64,000 bases of DNA, taken from Streptomyces sp. NBC_01689 (lineage in GTDB: Bacteria > Actinomycetota > Actinomycetes > Streptomycetales > Streptomycetaceae). The stretch spans positions 3,162,001-3,226,000 of the forward strand of contig NZ_CP109592.1 in the NCBI RefSeq assembly GCF_036250675.1, in the 5' to 3' direction. Position 1 is the stretch's first letter, and every line of letters begins with the position of its first letter. The position numbers were made by a program, and so were the translations under genes. Positions 51,000-60,225 of the stretch are shown in pieces. The notes below the pieces were generated by a model, which was not told where the DNA came from, did not search any database, and was given only the letters and a program-made list of their open reading frames with translations.

Positions 51000-52147
51000 A
51001 CGGGCACCTTCAGCGTGACCACGAACCCCTCCTCGTCCGGCCCGGCCTCCAACGAGCCGCCCAGCAGTTCGGCACGCTCCCGCATGCCCAGCAGACCGTA
51101 CCCGGCGCCGGAGGCCCCGAGCTCGCCCGGAGCCCCGCCCGAGTCCCGCACGGCCAGCGTCACTTCGTGTTCGCCGTACTCCAGCCGTACGTGGACCTTG
51201 GCGCCCGGCGCGTGCTTGCGGACGTTCGTCAGAGCCTCCTGCGCCACCCTGCGCACCGCCTGCGACGCCTCGGCCGGCAGCGCCTGGCGTTCACCCGTGA
51301 CGGTGACGTCGGCTCCGTCGGAGGTGGCGACCAGTTCACCCAGGAACTCCTCCACCGGCGACATCTCGCCCCGCAGCGCGGAGAGCGCCTGCCGGGTCTC
51401 GGCCAGCCCCTCCCTCGCCATCCCGCGGGCGGCCACGACGCGTTCGAGGATCGTCTCCCGATCGGCGCCGCGTTCGATCAGCAGCCGGGCCGCCTCCAGG
51501 TGCACCATCTGCGCCGAGAGGCTGTGCGCCAGCACGTCGTGGATCTCCCGCGCGATCCTGGCGCGCTCCGCGAGCGCCGCCGACTCCGCCTCGGCCGCAC
51601 GCGCCGCGCGCTCCTGGGCGAGGAGGCGCTGCGCGCTGCCCCGCGCCTCGGCGTCCAGGCGCAGTACGTATCCCGCCAGGACGAGCCCGCCGGCCGTGGC
51701 CACCGTGGTCAGCCAGACGTCGTTGTTGACCGCCGCGTACGCGCTCAGCGCCACCGTGGTGAGGGGCAGTGCCGCCGCCATGGGCAGTCTCTCGACGGCG
51801 CTGATCCCGCACGCGCACCACAGCACGAGCGCCGGAATCCGGAATCCCGTGTTCGCCGCCACCGTCGCGATCGCGAGCAGCAGCGCGAGCAGCGCCACGG
51901 AGGGCAGCAGCCGGTGCTGGAGTGTGGTCCGCCAGAACCCCCAGGCGGCAGCCCCGCAGAGGATGACCGTCAGCACCGCCGCGGCGGTGCCCCATCCGCT
52001 CAGGTCACTGTTCGCGAAGGTCGTCCACAGGAGCACACCCAGGGCGAAGAGACGCGTGGCCAGGGCCAGCATGCGCCTCGCCCTGGTCACTCCGGCCCGG
52101 GAGAGCGCCTCGCGGGACGGCCAACGGGTCCAGGAATGCTCGGTCAC
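50996..52147 (-). CDS. NarL-family sensor histidine kinase
   Basis: A 383-residue kinase from GTG 52147, with AAGGAG six bases upstream. About five or six membrane helices fill residues 30-155. A coiled-coil then leads to HisKA_3 with phospho-His in ARIAREIHDVLAHSLSAQ near 195, and the ATPase end has VAQEALTNVRKHA near 285 and GYGLLGMRERAELLGG near 355. Typical of Streptomyces DesK-like kinases without a large extracellular domain. Overlaps the upstream membrane protein gene by four bases. Confidence 0.94.
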   Translation of the reverse strand: MTEHSWTRWPSREALSRAGVTRARRMLALATRLFALGVLLWTTFANSDLSGWGTAAAVLTVILCGAAAWGFWRTTLQHRLLPSVALLALLLAIATVAANTGFRIPALVLWCACGISAVERLPMAAALPLTTVALSAYAAVNNDVWLTTVATAGGLVLAGYVLRLDAEARGSAQRLLAQERAARAAEAESAALAERARIAREIHDVLAHSLSAQMVHLEAARLLIERGADRETILERVVAARGMAREGLAETRQALSALRGEMSPVEEFLGELVATSDGADVTVTGERQALPAEASQAVRRVAQEALTNVRKHAPGAKVHVRLEYGEHEVTLAVRDSGGAPGELGASGAGYGLLGMRERAELLGGSLEAGPDEEGFVVTLKVPV

Positions 52148-52668
52148 ACGCGCTCCTTCCACAAGGCCTGGGGCACGCCGCCACCGTACGCCGCGTCATG
52201 CCCGACCGCCGGGCGCAGGGACTGCGACCGCCACAGCAGGAGTCCGGAGCGCACCAGCAGGGTGCCGGCGAGCGCGAGCAGCAGGGCGGAACTGTTCTGG
52301 TGCACGCCCAGCAGCGCGCCGATGCCGAAGAGCCCCAGCCGCACGGCTATGCCCACGCCCCAGACGGCCGCACCGGCTTTGGTGCTCCTGCTCCAGACCG
52401 TGCCGTCCGGCTCCGTCCACAGCCTCGTCGTCCACGCCCAGGCTGCACCGACGCCCAGTCCGACGACGACCTCGGCGGCGAGGAGGAGAGCCGCCTCGGT
52501 GCGGTGATGGGAGTCGACGAGCCCCGGCTCACGCAGTGCGATCACGGCGAGCACGACCGGGACGAGCCACCAGCGCCGGTCCGTGCCGACCTTGCGCGTA
52601 CGGAACTGGCGGACGACGACCAGAACTACAACGGCGGCGATCACCAAAGCGTTGACGAGCCCGGACAT
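52144..52668 (-). CDS. small membrane protein in NarL-type operon
   Basis: A 174-residue membrane protein, ATG 52668 with GGAGG upstream. Four or five hydrophobic segments (LVNALVIAAVVVLVVV, VPVVLAVIAL, AALLLAAEVVVGLGVGA, VWGVGIAVRLGLFGIGAL, ALLLALAGTLLV). It resembles DUF1453/CcdC-like proteins seen with DesK-type systems, but only loosely. First gene of the three-gene operon; may assist signal perception in the membrane. Confidence 0.8.
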   Translation of the reverse strand: MSGLVNALVIAAVVVLVVVRQFRTRKVGTDRRWWLVPVVLAVIALREPGLVDSHHRTEAALLLAAEVVVGLGVGAAWAWTTRLWTEPDGTVWSRSTKAGAAVWGVGIAVRLGLFGIGALLGVHQNSSALLLALAGTLLVRSGLLLWRSQSLRPAVGHDAAYGGGVPQALWKERV

Positions 52669-52866
52669 CGAGACCTCCATGAGCGGCGAGGACCGTCACC
52701 GACAGCGACCGCTGCCGACATCTCCGACGCTACGGAAATCCCGGGATCACCAGATCGGAGCCCGGGTGGATCCAGGGTGGAACCACCACCCCGCGACTCC
52801 TCCACCCACGGGTGGACCCGCACCCCCGCGACCAGGACCGAACCCCGCACCCGGCGACGCACACGA

Positions 52867-52978
52867 GGGGGCGGGCCGGTACGTCGAGCCCGTCGCTCAC
52901 GCCCGGATCGAGCAGCGGCTCCCCGAGCAACCCACGTCTGATCCAACGGCGACGGGCTCGACGTACCGGCCCGCCCCC
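52867..52978. repeat. perfect 30-bp inverted repeat, 52-base spacer
   Basis: Arms 52867-52896 (starting GGGGGCGGGCCGG) and 52949-52978 (ending GGCCCGCCCCC) are exact complements over 30 bases. The 52-base spacer contains a further GGATC/GATCC pair. In parE messenger this would form a very stable hairpin about 100 bases past the stop. It may be a terminator, a structured RNA, or a MITE-like element; no target-site duplication was seen. Confidence 0.8.
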
Positions 52979-53012
52979 GCCCCACCACCCGCACCGGCAC
53001 CTCGGGCACGAC

Positions 53013-53042
53013 GCACCCGCACCCGCACCCGCACCCGCACCC
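53013..53042. repeat. (GCACCC)x5 hexamer array
   Basis: Five perfect head-to-tail copies of GCACCC, 37 bases past the parE stop on its minus-strand transcript. Short-repeat arrays like this are slippage-prone and can vary between strains. Confidence 0.9.
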
Positions 53043-53078
53043 GGCGCAGACAAACCACCCGCACCGCCCGCGCAGCCC

Positions 53079-55202
53079 TTACGCGTCGATACGCGACCGG
53101 TCCAGCGTGGCCGCGGACCTGGAGATGAACTCCTTGCGCGGAGCGACGTCGTTCCCCATCAGCAGATCGAACACCTGCTCGGAGGCATCCAGGTCGGAGA
53201 TGTTGATCCGCCGCAGGGTCCGGTACCGCGGATCCATCGTCGTCTCGGCCAGCTGATCGGCGTCCATCTCACCGAGACCCTTGTACCGCTGGATCGAGTC
53301 CTTGTACCGCACGTTCTTGCGCTGCAGCTCCAGCAGCGTCTCCCGCAGCTCACGGTCCGAGTACGTGTAGACGTACTTGTCCTGCCCCTTCTTGGGCTGG
53401 CTGAGCTCGATGCGGTGCAGCGGCGGAACAGCCGCGAACACCCGACCGGCCTCGACCATCGGCCGCATGTACCGCTGGAAGAGCGTGAGCAGCAGGATCC
53501 GGATGTGCGCACCGTCGACATCCGCGTCGACGAGGAGAATGATCTTCCCGTAGCGCGCCGCGTCGATGTCGAAGGTCCGTCCGGACCCGGCCCCTATGAC
53601 CTGGATGATCGCGCCGCACTCGGCGTTCTTGAGCATGTCCGTCACGGACGACTTCTGAACGTTGAGGATCTTGCCCCGGATCGGCAGCAGCGCCTGGAAC
53701 TCCGAGTTCCGCGCCAGCTTGGCCGTACCGAGCGCGGAGTCGCCCTCGACGATGAACAGCTCGCTGCGCTCGACGTCGTCGCTGCGGCAGTCGGCGAGCT
53801 TGGCCGGCAGCGACGAGGACTCGAGGGCCGTCTTCCGGCGCTGCGCGTCCTTGTGCTGGCGCGCGGCGATCCTGGTGCGCGCGGCGGCGACGGCCTTCTC
53901 CATCACGACCCGGGCCTGCGCCGCGGCGTCCCGCTTGGTGGTGGTCAGGAACGCCTTGAGTTCCTTGGTGACCACGTTCGTCACGATGCGACGGGCCGCC
54001 GAGGTCCCGAGGACCTCCTTGGTCTGACCCTCGAACTGCGGCTCGGCGAGGCGCACGGTGACGACGGCGGTCAGGCCCTCCAGGGCGTCGTCCTTGACGA
54101 TGTCGTCCTCGGCCACACGCAGCAGCTTCTTCGCCCGTAGCACCTCGTTCATCGTCTTGGCGACGGCCTGCTCGAAGCCGGCGACATGGGTGCCGCCCTT
54201 GGGGGTGGCGATGATGTTCACGAACGACCGCAGGGTCGTGTCGTAGCCGGTGCCCCAGCGCAGCGCCACGTCCACGCCGAGCTCGCGGGTGACCTCGGTC
54301 GGCGTCATCTGTCCGTGCTCGTCGAGGACCGGGACGGTCTCCTTGAAGCTGCCCTGACCGGAGAAGCGGAGCACGTCGCAGACGGGCTTGTCGGAGGCCA
54401 GGTACTCGCAGAACTCACTGATGCCGCCGTCGAAGCGGAAGGACTCCTCGCCCTTGCTGCCGCCCTCGCCGAGCCCGTACTCGTCGCGTACGACGATGGT
54501 GAGGCCCGGGACCAGGAACGCGGTCTGGCGGGCGCGCTGGTGCAGGTGGTCCAGGGAGAGCTTGGCGTCCTTGAGGAAGATCTGGCGGTCGGCCCAGTAG
54601 CGCACGCGCGTCCCGGTGCGGGTCTTCGGGATCCGCTTGAGCTTGCGCAGCCCGCTCGTCGCGTCGAAGGCGGCGTCGGGACCGTCCGCCTTGAACGCTC
54701 CGGGGGTGCCGCGCCGGAAGCTGACCGCGTGCGTGTTGCCGCCGCGGTCGACCTCGACGTCCAGACGCGCGGAGAGCGCGTTCACCACGGAGGCGCCCAC
54801 GCCGTGCAGACCGCCGGAGGCCGCGTAGGAGCCGCCGCCGAACTTTCCGCCGGCGTGCAGCTTGGTCATCACGACCTCGACGCCGGAGAGGCCGGTCTTG
54901 GGCTCGACGTCGACCGGGATGCCACGCCCGTTGTCCCGCACCTCCACCGAGCCGTCGTCGTGGAGGATCACGTCGATGTGGTCGCAGTACCCGCCCAGGG
55001 CCTCGTCCACGGAGTTGTCGATGATCTCCCACAGGCAGTGCATCAGACCGCGGCTGTCGGTCGACCCGATGTACATGCCCGGGCGCTTGCGGACGGCTTC
55101 GAGCCCCTCGAGGACGAGCAGGTGCCGCGCGGTGTAGTTGGAACCGTCCCGGTCTGATCCGGTCAGCATCGCTGTGGACGGCACGGACGTGTCGGCGGTC
55201 AC
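53079..55202 (-). CDS. parE: DNA topoisomerase IV subunit B
   Basis: ATPase subunit of topoisomerase IV, 707 residues from GTG 55202, with GAGGAG upstream. The GHKL ATPase has IIDNSVDEALGGY near 60, DNGRGIPVD near 92, and GGLHGVGASVVNALS near 130; the transducer domain is about 230-400; Toprim has VEGDSALGTAKLARNSEFQ near 460 and VDADVDGAHIRILLLTLF near 545. The C-terminal IQRYKGLGEMDADQLAETT is the ParE/GyrB signature. ParE rather than GyrB is suggested by distance from oriC-type genes and presence of parC 18 kb away. Confidence 0.93.
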   Translation of the reverse strand: MTADTSVPSTAMLTGSDRDGSNYTARHLLVLEGLEAVRKRPGMYIGSTDSRGLMHCLWEIIDNSVDEALGGYCDHIDVILHDDGSVEVRDNGRGIPVDVEPKTGLSGVEVVMTKLHAGGKFGGGSYAASGGLHGVGASVVNALSARLDVEVDRGGNTHAVSFRRGTPGAFKADGPDAAFDATSGLRKLKRIPKTRTGTRVRYWADRQIFLKDAKLSLDHLHQRARQTAFLVPGLTIVVRDEYGLGEGGSKGEESFRFDGGISEFCEYLASDKPVCDVLRFSGQGSFKETVPVLDEHGQMTPTEVTRELGVDVALRWGTGYDTTLRSFVNIIATPKGGTHVAGFEQAVAKTMNEVLRAKKLLRVAEDDIVKDDALEGLTAVVTVRLAEPQFEGQTKEVLGTSAARRIVTNVVTKELKAFLTTTKRDAAAQARVVMEKAVAAARTRIAARQHKDAQRRKTALESSSLPAKLADCRSDDVERSELFIVEGDSALGTAKLARNSEFQALLPIRGKILNVQKSSVTDMLKNAECGAIIQVIGAGSGRTFDIDAARYGKIILLVDADVDGAHIRILLLTLFQRYMRPMVEAGRVFAAVPPLHRIELSQPKKGQDKYVYTYSDRELRETLLELQRKNVRYKDSIQRYKGLGEMDADQLAETTMDPRYRTLRRINISDLDASEQVFDLLMGNDVAPRKEFISRSAATLDRSRIDA

Positions 55203-55643
55203 GCGGTTCGCTCCTCGCTGAATTTCAGATGGGGCCCTTTTGGGTAAGGGGCCGGCTTGGGTCACCGCTGAGAGGGTACCGAGGCCTGGTAGAGCCGTTG
55301 TAACGCCACCCTCGCATGAACTCAGACTAGTCCAGGGTCGCATGGGTGTTCGATCCCTCGATGGAGTGAAGTACATATCACGTTCCCTTCGGGGCATGAA
55401 CCATTTAGGCTCCGGGCACGTCCTCTTGAACAACCGGCAAGCCAGCCGGCGGGAGGACCGACCCTGACAGACAGCGCGAACCCGTACGACGCGAAGACGC
55501 AATACGGCTCATTCGCCGCCACCCGGCAGCAGACAGCCGCCCCGGAGAGAAATTTTCGAGGAAAAGCCACGAGCGGGAACGTTTTCGGCCTGGTTGGATG
55601 TTGACCCTGGTACGACAGCTCGTCGAGCTAGAGAAGAGGCGAC
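55203..55643. promoter_or_regulatory. divergent promoter region parE / DUF7455 gene
   Basis: 441 bases between divergent starts, GC moderate in 55360-55420 and 55540-55610, where promoters are likely. A short palindrome CTCGTCGAG lies near 55619. Frames crossing this region extend from parE and have no family resemblance. Confidence 0.45.
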
Positions 55644-55874
55644 GTGACTACTGTTCTGACCCCCGCGAGCCCGCTGACGGCCGCTGACCGCTGCGACCGT
55701 TGCGGCGCCCAGGCATATCTGCGCGTCGTCCTCCTCAGCGGCGGTGAGCTGCTCTTCTGCGCCCATCACGGGCGTAAGTTCGAGCCGGAACTCAAGAAGA
55801 TCGCCGCTGAGATACAGGACGAGACGGAGCGACTGACGTCGGTCCCTGCAACGTCCGAAGACGAAGAGCACTGA
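55644..55874 (+). CDS. small zinc-ribbon protein (DUF7455)
   Basis: A 76-residue protein starting at GTG 55644 with GAAGAGG upstream. Metal ligands: CDRCG near 17-21 and CAHHGRKF near 40-46, a C-x2-C ... C-x-H pattern. The C-terminal helix KKIAAEIQDETERL and an acidic tail follow. Conserved beside hrdB-parE in actinobacteria; function unknown. Ended by a hairpin at 55919. Confidence 0.87.
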   Translation: MTTVLTPASPLTAADRCDRCGAQAYLRVVLLSGGELLFCAHHGRKFEPELKKIAAEIQDETERLTSVPATSEDEEH

Positions 55875-55918
55875 CACTTCGCATCAACGACGAGCCAACT
55901 CCGGCTGAGGCCGGGTGT

Positions 55919-55956
55919 ACGGGCGGCCGCCCCCGCTACTGGGGGTGGCCGCCCGT
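55919..55956 (+). terminator. hairpin terminator of DUF7455 gene
   Basis: ACGGGCGGCCGCCCC (55919-55933) pairs with GGGGTGGCCGCCCGT (55942-55956) with one G-T wobble, eight-base loop, 45 bases past the stop. Confidence 0.8.
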
Positions 55957-56322
55957 ATGCGTACCGCCCGCCGCCACGCTCCGTGCCACTGGCCGCCACC
56001 CTCCGAAGGCGAGCGCCCGAGATCTACGGTTTCGCCCCCGTCCCGGTGTTTCAGCCGTTACGGTTCCACGAGCCACACCGGCCCCGGGCGTCCGAGAACC
56101 CGCGCACACCGCCGGACCCCGGACGCGCCTGAGAGCACCCACCGCGCCCACAGAGCGTCCGGAGGGACTCGGACCGATGTGCGGGCCGGCGGTCTGTGTG
56201 CAGGCGTACACGGCTCCCGGAACCGACCCGGCCCCTGAGCCCCTGAAGGCCGCACCGTCACCCAGGAACTCCCACCGGAGCGGTCAGCGACCGTGCGGAC
56301 CGCACCTCGGATCCGCGCGCGG
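55957..56322. other. intergenic, no feature recognised
   Basis: 366 bases between the convergent zinc-ribbon and protease genes. Short Pro/Arg-rich frames occur on both strands but lack coding features. I see no gene or element here. Confidence 0.4.
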
Positions 56323-57141
56323 TCAACGGCGCGAGCGGAGCACCTTGGCGACCTCGGAGACCCGGGTGTAGACGCCGGGACTGCCGGGCTGCCCGCAGCC
56401 GCTGCCCCACGAGACGAGACCGATCAGTCGGCCCCCGGCGACCAGCGGCCCTCCGCTGTCACCCTGGCAGGCGTCCCGCCCGCCCTCGATCTCGCCCGCG
56501 CACAGCATGGAGGCGGCCCTGTAGGTGCCGTCGGCGTTTCCCGGATAGGCTCGCTCGCAGACGGCGTCGGACAGCACGTTCACGCCCACGGACCGCAGGG
56601 TCAGCGCGTAGTCGCCGTCCCCCGACGTGTCCCCCCAGCCGTAGACCGCCGCCCGTGTACCGGGCGCGTAGGCGGCGTCCCCGGCGGCGGCCATCCGGAC
56701 GACCGAGCTCTGGGGCAGCGGGGAGGCGAGGGTGAGTACCGCGAAGTCCCCGGCGTTCGCGGCGGCGTCGTAGGCCGGATTCACCCAGGTCTTGCTGACG
56801 GGGATCTCCTGGCCCTTGTCGGAGAGCAGGTCCTCCCGGCCCGCGATGATCCTCAGGTCGCGGACCTTCTGCGGCGGCCCCCCGAGCACGAGCGGACCCA
56901 GGCAGTGGGCCGCGGTCAGTACGAGCGTCGGGGCGATCGCCGCACCCCCGCAGAACTGCCCGGCCCGCGTACCTCCGAACCGGTCACGGCTGGACAGCGC
57001 CACGGTCCACGGACTCTGCGCGATGTCTACGGGCTGGCCTCCGATGATGACGTCACCGGTCGCGGCGGGGGCGGGGGACGCCAGTGGTATCACGGCGGCG
57101 GCGGCCGCAAGGGCCAGCGCGGCGACAAGGGGGCGGCGCAT
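56323..57141 (-). CDS. secreted trypsin-like serine protease (S1)
   Basis: A 272-residue chymotrypsin-fold protease. Signal peptide about 1-27 (LVAALALAAAAAVIPLASPAPAA), short propeptide, mature start at IIGGQPVDIAQSPWTV (about 32). Catalytic triad His in VLTAAHCLG near 77, Asp in AGDFAVLTL near 131, Ser in ACQGDSGGPLVAGG near 227. The residue six before Ser is Asp (RDACQGDSGG), giving trypsin-like Arg/Lys specificity. Four Cys can form two or three disulphides. GAGGAG precedes the start. Extracellular. Confidence 0.95.
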   Translation of the reverse strand: MRRPLVAALALAAAAAVIPLASPAPAATGDVIIGGQPVDIAQSPWTVALSSRDRFGGTRAGQFCGGAAIAPTLVLTAAHCLGPLVLGGPPQKVRDLRIIAGREDLLSDKGQEIPVSKTWVNPAYDAAANAGDFAVLTLASPLPQSSVVRMAAAGDAAYAPGTRAAVYGWGDTSGDGDYALTLRSVGVNVLSDAVCERAYPGNADGTYRAASMLCAGEIEGGRDACQGDSGGPLVAGGRLIGLVSWGSGCGQPGSPGVYTRVSEVAKVLRSRR

Positions 57142-57273
57142 CTGCGCTCCTCACTCTGGGATGGTCCTGGAACACCCAGAGTGATCCACAGCGTGACGGC
57201 GCGCACTCCGCGGACAGGCCGAGGGCCCGGCTCCCCAGCGGGAGTCGGGCCCTGGTCGACGTGCGGCCGAGAC

Positions 57274-58809
57274 CTAGTCGAGGTAGTCGCGCAGCACCTG
57301 CGAGCGCGACGGGTGACGCAGCTTCGACATCGTCTTGGACTCGATCTGACGGATCCGCTCTCGCGTGACGCCGTACACCTTGCCGATCTCGTCGAGGGTC
57401 TTCGGCTGACCGTCGGTGAGACCGAAGCGCATCGAGACGACGCCCGCCTCGCGCTCGGAGAGGGTGTCGAGAACGGAGTGCAGCTGCTCCTGGAGGAGCG
57501 TGAAGCTGACCGCGTCGGCGGGGACGACGGCCTCGGAGTCCTCGATGAGGTCACCGAACTCGCTGTCGCCGTCCTCACCCAGGGGGGTGTGCAGCGAGAT
57601 GGGCTCGCGGCCGTACTTCTGGACCTCGATGACCTTCTCCGGGGTCATGTCGAGTTCCTTGGCCAGCTCCTCCGGGGTGGGCTCGCGGCCCAGGTCCTGG
57701 AGCATCTGGCGCTGCACGCGCGCGAGCTTGTTGATGACCTCGACCATGTGCACCGGGATACGGATGGTGCGGGCCTGGTCGGCCATGGCGCGGGTGATCG
57801 CCTGACGGATCCACCAGGTGGCGTACGTGGAGAACTTGTAGCCCTTGGTGTAGTCGAACTTCTCGACCGCGCGGATCAGACCGAGGTTGCCCTCCTGGAT
57901 GAGGTCCAGGAACAGCATGCCGCGGCCGGTGTAGCGCTTGGCCAGGGAGACCACCAGACGGAGGTTGGCCTCCAGGAGGTGGTTCTTCGCCCGGCGGCCG
58001 TCCTCGGCGATGATCTCCAGCTCGCGCTTGAGCTTCGGGGCGAGCTTGTCGGCGTTGGCCAGCTTGTCCTCGGCGAAGAGGCCGGCCTCGATGCGCTTGG
58101 CGAGCTCCACCTCCTGCTCGGCGTTGAGCAGGGGGACCTTGCCGATCTGCTTCAGGTAGTCCTTGACCGGGTCCGCGGTGGCACCGGCGGCGGCGACCTG
58201 CTGCGCGGGCGCGTCGTCCTCGTCCTCGTCGGACAGCACGAAGCCCTGGGCGCCGTCCTCGGTGGGCTCCTCGGTACCGGGCTTGCCCGGGGTCTCCTCG
58301 ACCGCCTCGTCGTCGATCATCTCGACGTCGTCCTTCTTGGCGGTGGTCTTCTTGGCCGCCGTCTTCTTGGCGACCGTCTTCTTCGCGACGGCCTTCTTGG
58401 CGACCGTCTTCTTGGCGGCGACCCGGCCCTCGGACGCGTCCTCGGCCGGATCCTGGGCGGCAGGTGCGGCCGGGGCTGCGGTGGCGGTGGCCTTCTTCGT
58501 GGTCACCGTCTTCGCCGCGACCGTCTTGGTGGCGGTGCGCTTGGCCGGACTCTTCGCTGCGACGCTCTTTCGGGTGCGCTTTGGCTCCGCGGCACTGACC
58601 ATCAGCGTCACACCCTCTTCCTCGAGGATCTGGTTGAGGCTGCGCAGTACGTTCTTCCACTGAGTGGCCGGAATCTGGTCAGCTTCGAAGGCCCGACGCA
58701 CGTCATCGCCGGCGATCTGCCCCTCAGCCTTTCCCCGCTCGATGAGCGCCATGACAGAGACGGACTCGGCGATCTCCGGCGGGAGCGTACGGGATGTGCT
58801 GGCCGACAC
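57274..58809 (-). CDS. hrdB: principal RNA polymerase sigma factor HrdB
   Basis: Essential housekeeping sigma factor, 511 residues from GTG 58809 (with GAGAGG six bases upstream; the TTG at 58815 is too close to it). N-terminal region about 1-75 (region 1.1-like), then an Ala/Lys-rich, histone-like linker (about 80-160; repeats of AKKTVAKK) and an acidic linker to about 205. Core sigma-70 regions follow: 1.2 ([16 protein letters not shown]), 2 ([36 protein letters not shown]), 3, and 4 ([20 protein letters not shown]) near the end. Ends [10 protein letters not shown]. Confidence 0.97.
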   Translation of the reverse strand: MSASTSRTLPPEIAESVSVMALIERGKAEGQIAGDDVRRAFEADQIPATQWKNVLRSLNQILEEEGVTLMVSAAEPKRTRKSVAAKSPAKRTATKTVAAKTVTTKKATATAAPAAPAAQDPAEDASEGRVAAKKTVAKKAVAKKTVAKKTAAKKTTAKKDDVEMIDDEAVEETPGKPGTEEPTEDGAQGFVLSDEDEDDAPAQQVAAAGATADPVKDYLKQIGKVPLLNAEQEVELAKRIEAGLFAEDKLANADKLAPKLKRELEIIAEDGRRAKNHLLEANLRLVVSLAKRYTGRGMLFLDLIQEGNLGLIRAVEKFDYTKGYKFSTYATWWIRQAITRAMADQARTIRIPVHMVEVINKLARVQRQMLQDLGREPTPEELAKELDMTPEKVIEVQKYGREPISLHTPLGEDGDSEFGDLIEDSEAVVPADAVSFTLLQEQLHSVLDTLSEREAGVVSMRFGLTDGQPKTLDEIGKVYGVTRERIRQIESKTMSKLRHPSRSQVLRDYLD

Positions 58810-59238
58810 GAACAACCTCTCGGAACGTTGGAAAACGGCTTCCGGCCCCGTCCGGTACGGACAAGGACCGACGACCGCCGACTTGGGGATGGGTCGACGG
58901 CGCGGGCGGGGCCGGGAAGATGCACAGCGCCGTGAACGGCGTCCGTATTCCTTCCTCGGCTGTCACCTCTTAGGTCATCGCGCAGTTCCGAAGAGCGTTA
59001 CGCCCAATCTGCGTGGCCCGAGTCACACCCCGTAAGAGCCCAAAAGCAGCCAGATACGGTCAGATGAGGTCAGCTGATGGACTCATCGCCTCAAACCGAC
59101 GGGTACATCACCTCATCGCATCACCGGACCCCACCGGATCCGGGGAGGATCCGAGGGGGTCCGGCGAGAGAGGGTTCACCGGCCGAGCGATGCCGCGCGA
59201 GGGGACACGTCCCCGGCCGCCCCACCCTCGGAGCACGG
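58810..59238. promoter_or_regulatory. hrdB upstream region / whiH 3' region
   Basis: 429 bases containing the hrdB promoter(s) on the minus strand and the whiH 3' end. Lower GC around 58940-59120. Three GATGAG/CTCATC copies occur at about 59073, 59093 and 59121. I could not assign the hrdB promoter by eye. Confidence 0.45.
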
Positions 59239-60126
59239 TCAGTGCTCGCGCGGCGCGGGCACCACGCGCTCCACCTCGGGGTGCACGGTGAGCAGCTGGC
59301 GCATGGCGGTCTCGGCCGCCGTGCCGTCCGCCGCCGCCAGCGCGTCGACGATGCGGCCGTGGTGCACCAAGGAGGCCTCGGTCGGCCGGTCGCAGCCGGC
59401 GACGGGCCCGCCGGAGACCTGGAGCGCGGCCGACACGATCCCGGAAAGGTGCTCCAGCATGCGGTTGCCGGCGACCTGGATCAGGAGGGAATGGAACTCG
59501 GCGTCGGCACGCGAGAAGGTGAGCGAGTCACCCTGCGCCAAGGCATGGCCCATGATCTCGACCATGTCGCCGAGGCGCTGCTGCACCTCCTCCCGGCCGT
59601 GCCCGGCGGCCAGGCGCGCGGCGAGGGGTTCGATCGTCCAGCGCAGTTCGCTCAGCTCGCGACGCTGGTCGTCACGCTGCGGACCGAAGGCGCGCCATTC
59701 GATGATGTCCGGATCGAGAAGGTTCCAGTCGCTGACGGGACGCACCCGCGTGCCGACGTTGGGGCGGGCGCTGACCAGCCCCTTCGCCTCCAGGACACGG
59801 AGTGATTCACGGACGACGGTCCGCGAGACTTCGAACCTCTGTCCGATCTCCTCGGGGACGAGCGGACGGTCCGCGCCGAGGTCACCGGAGACGATCATCT
59901 GGCCCAGCTGCTGGACGAGCTGGCCGTGCAGGCCGCGTCCGCGGCTGCCCGCGGCACGCCGGCCCACGCGGCCGAGCTCCTGGTCGGCGTTCTCCCACGC
60001 GGGGACGCCGAGGCGCTCGGTACCGGGGGAGTCGCTATAGGGGTAGCGGTCGAGTTCGCCCGGTCCGGCAAGGCCGGAGTCTGTCGAACGGGCGGCGGTC
60101 ATCATGGTGTGCGCAAGGGTACTCAC
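59239..60126 (-). CDS. whiH: WhiH sporulation regulator (GntR family)
   Basis: Developmental transcription factor required for sporulation septation in aerial hyphae, always next to hrdB in streptomycetes. 295 residues from GTG 60126 (MSTLAHTMMTAARSTDSGL). A low-complexity N-terminal about 60 residues precede the winged helix (about 65-130; QLVQQLGQMIVSGDLGAD, IGQRFEVSRTVVRESLRVLEAKG), then an FCD ligand domain (about 140-290; RADAEFHSLLIQVAGNRM). The start has no clear ribosome-binding site; ATGs at residues 8-9 are alternatives. A palindrome and a WhiG-like -10 element lie upstream. Confidence 0.93.
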   Translation of the reverse strand: MSTLAHTMMTAARSTDSGLAGPGELDRYPYSDSPGTERLGVPAWENADQELGRVGRRAAGSRGRGLHGQLVQQLGQMIVSGDLGADRPLVPEEIGQRFEVSRTVVRESLRVLEAKGLVSARPNVGTRVRPVSDWNLLDPDIIEWRAFGPQRDDQRRELSELRWTIEPLAARLAAGHGREEVQQRLGDMVEIMGHALAQGDSLTFSRADAEFHSLLIQVAGNRMLEHLSGIVSAALQVSGGPVAGCDRPTEASLVHHGRIVDALAAADGTAAETAMRQLLTVHPEVERVVPAPREH

Positions 60127-60186
60127 GGATCATTTGTCGGCGCCGTCTCCAACTCCCTTGAGGTCTTTGGTGAAAAGCACACGAAA

Positions 60187-60202
60187 GGGTGATCGCTCAC
60201 CC
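60187..60202 (-). promoter_or_regulatory. palindrome in whiH leader
   Basis: GGGTGATCGCTCACCC: perfect 6-bp arms around TCGC, about 60 bases upstream of the whiH start and just downstream of the -10-like element. Position suits an operator, perhaps for WhiH autoregulation. Confidence 0.6.
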
Positions 60203-60218
60203 TGTCGCAATTGACGCC

Positions 60219-60225
60219 TTATCGG
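60219..60225 (-). promoter_or_regulatory. WhiG-type -10 element candidate
   Basis: On the minus strand CCGATAA matches the core of the sigma-WhiG -10 consensus (GCCGATAA). whiH transcription by sigma-WhiG is established in S. coelicolor. No good TAAA -35 element is seen at the proper spacing, so the call rests on the -10 and location. Confidence 0.5.

Larger units (their letters stand above)
52669..53078. other. 410-base repeat-rich intergenic region downstream of parE
   Basis: No gene with family resemblance. Holds three structures listed separately: a perfect 30-bp inverted repeat, a GCACCC hexamer array, and a small palindrome TCCACCCACGGGTGGA (52801-52816). CCGCACCCGGCG also occurs twice (near 52845 and 53036). 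It contains the parE 3' untranslated region and the promoter of the membrane-kinase-regulator operon. Confidence 0.6.
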
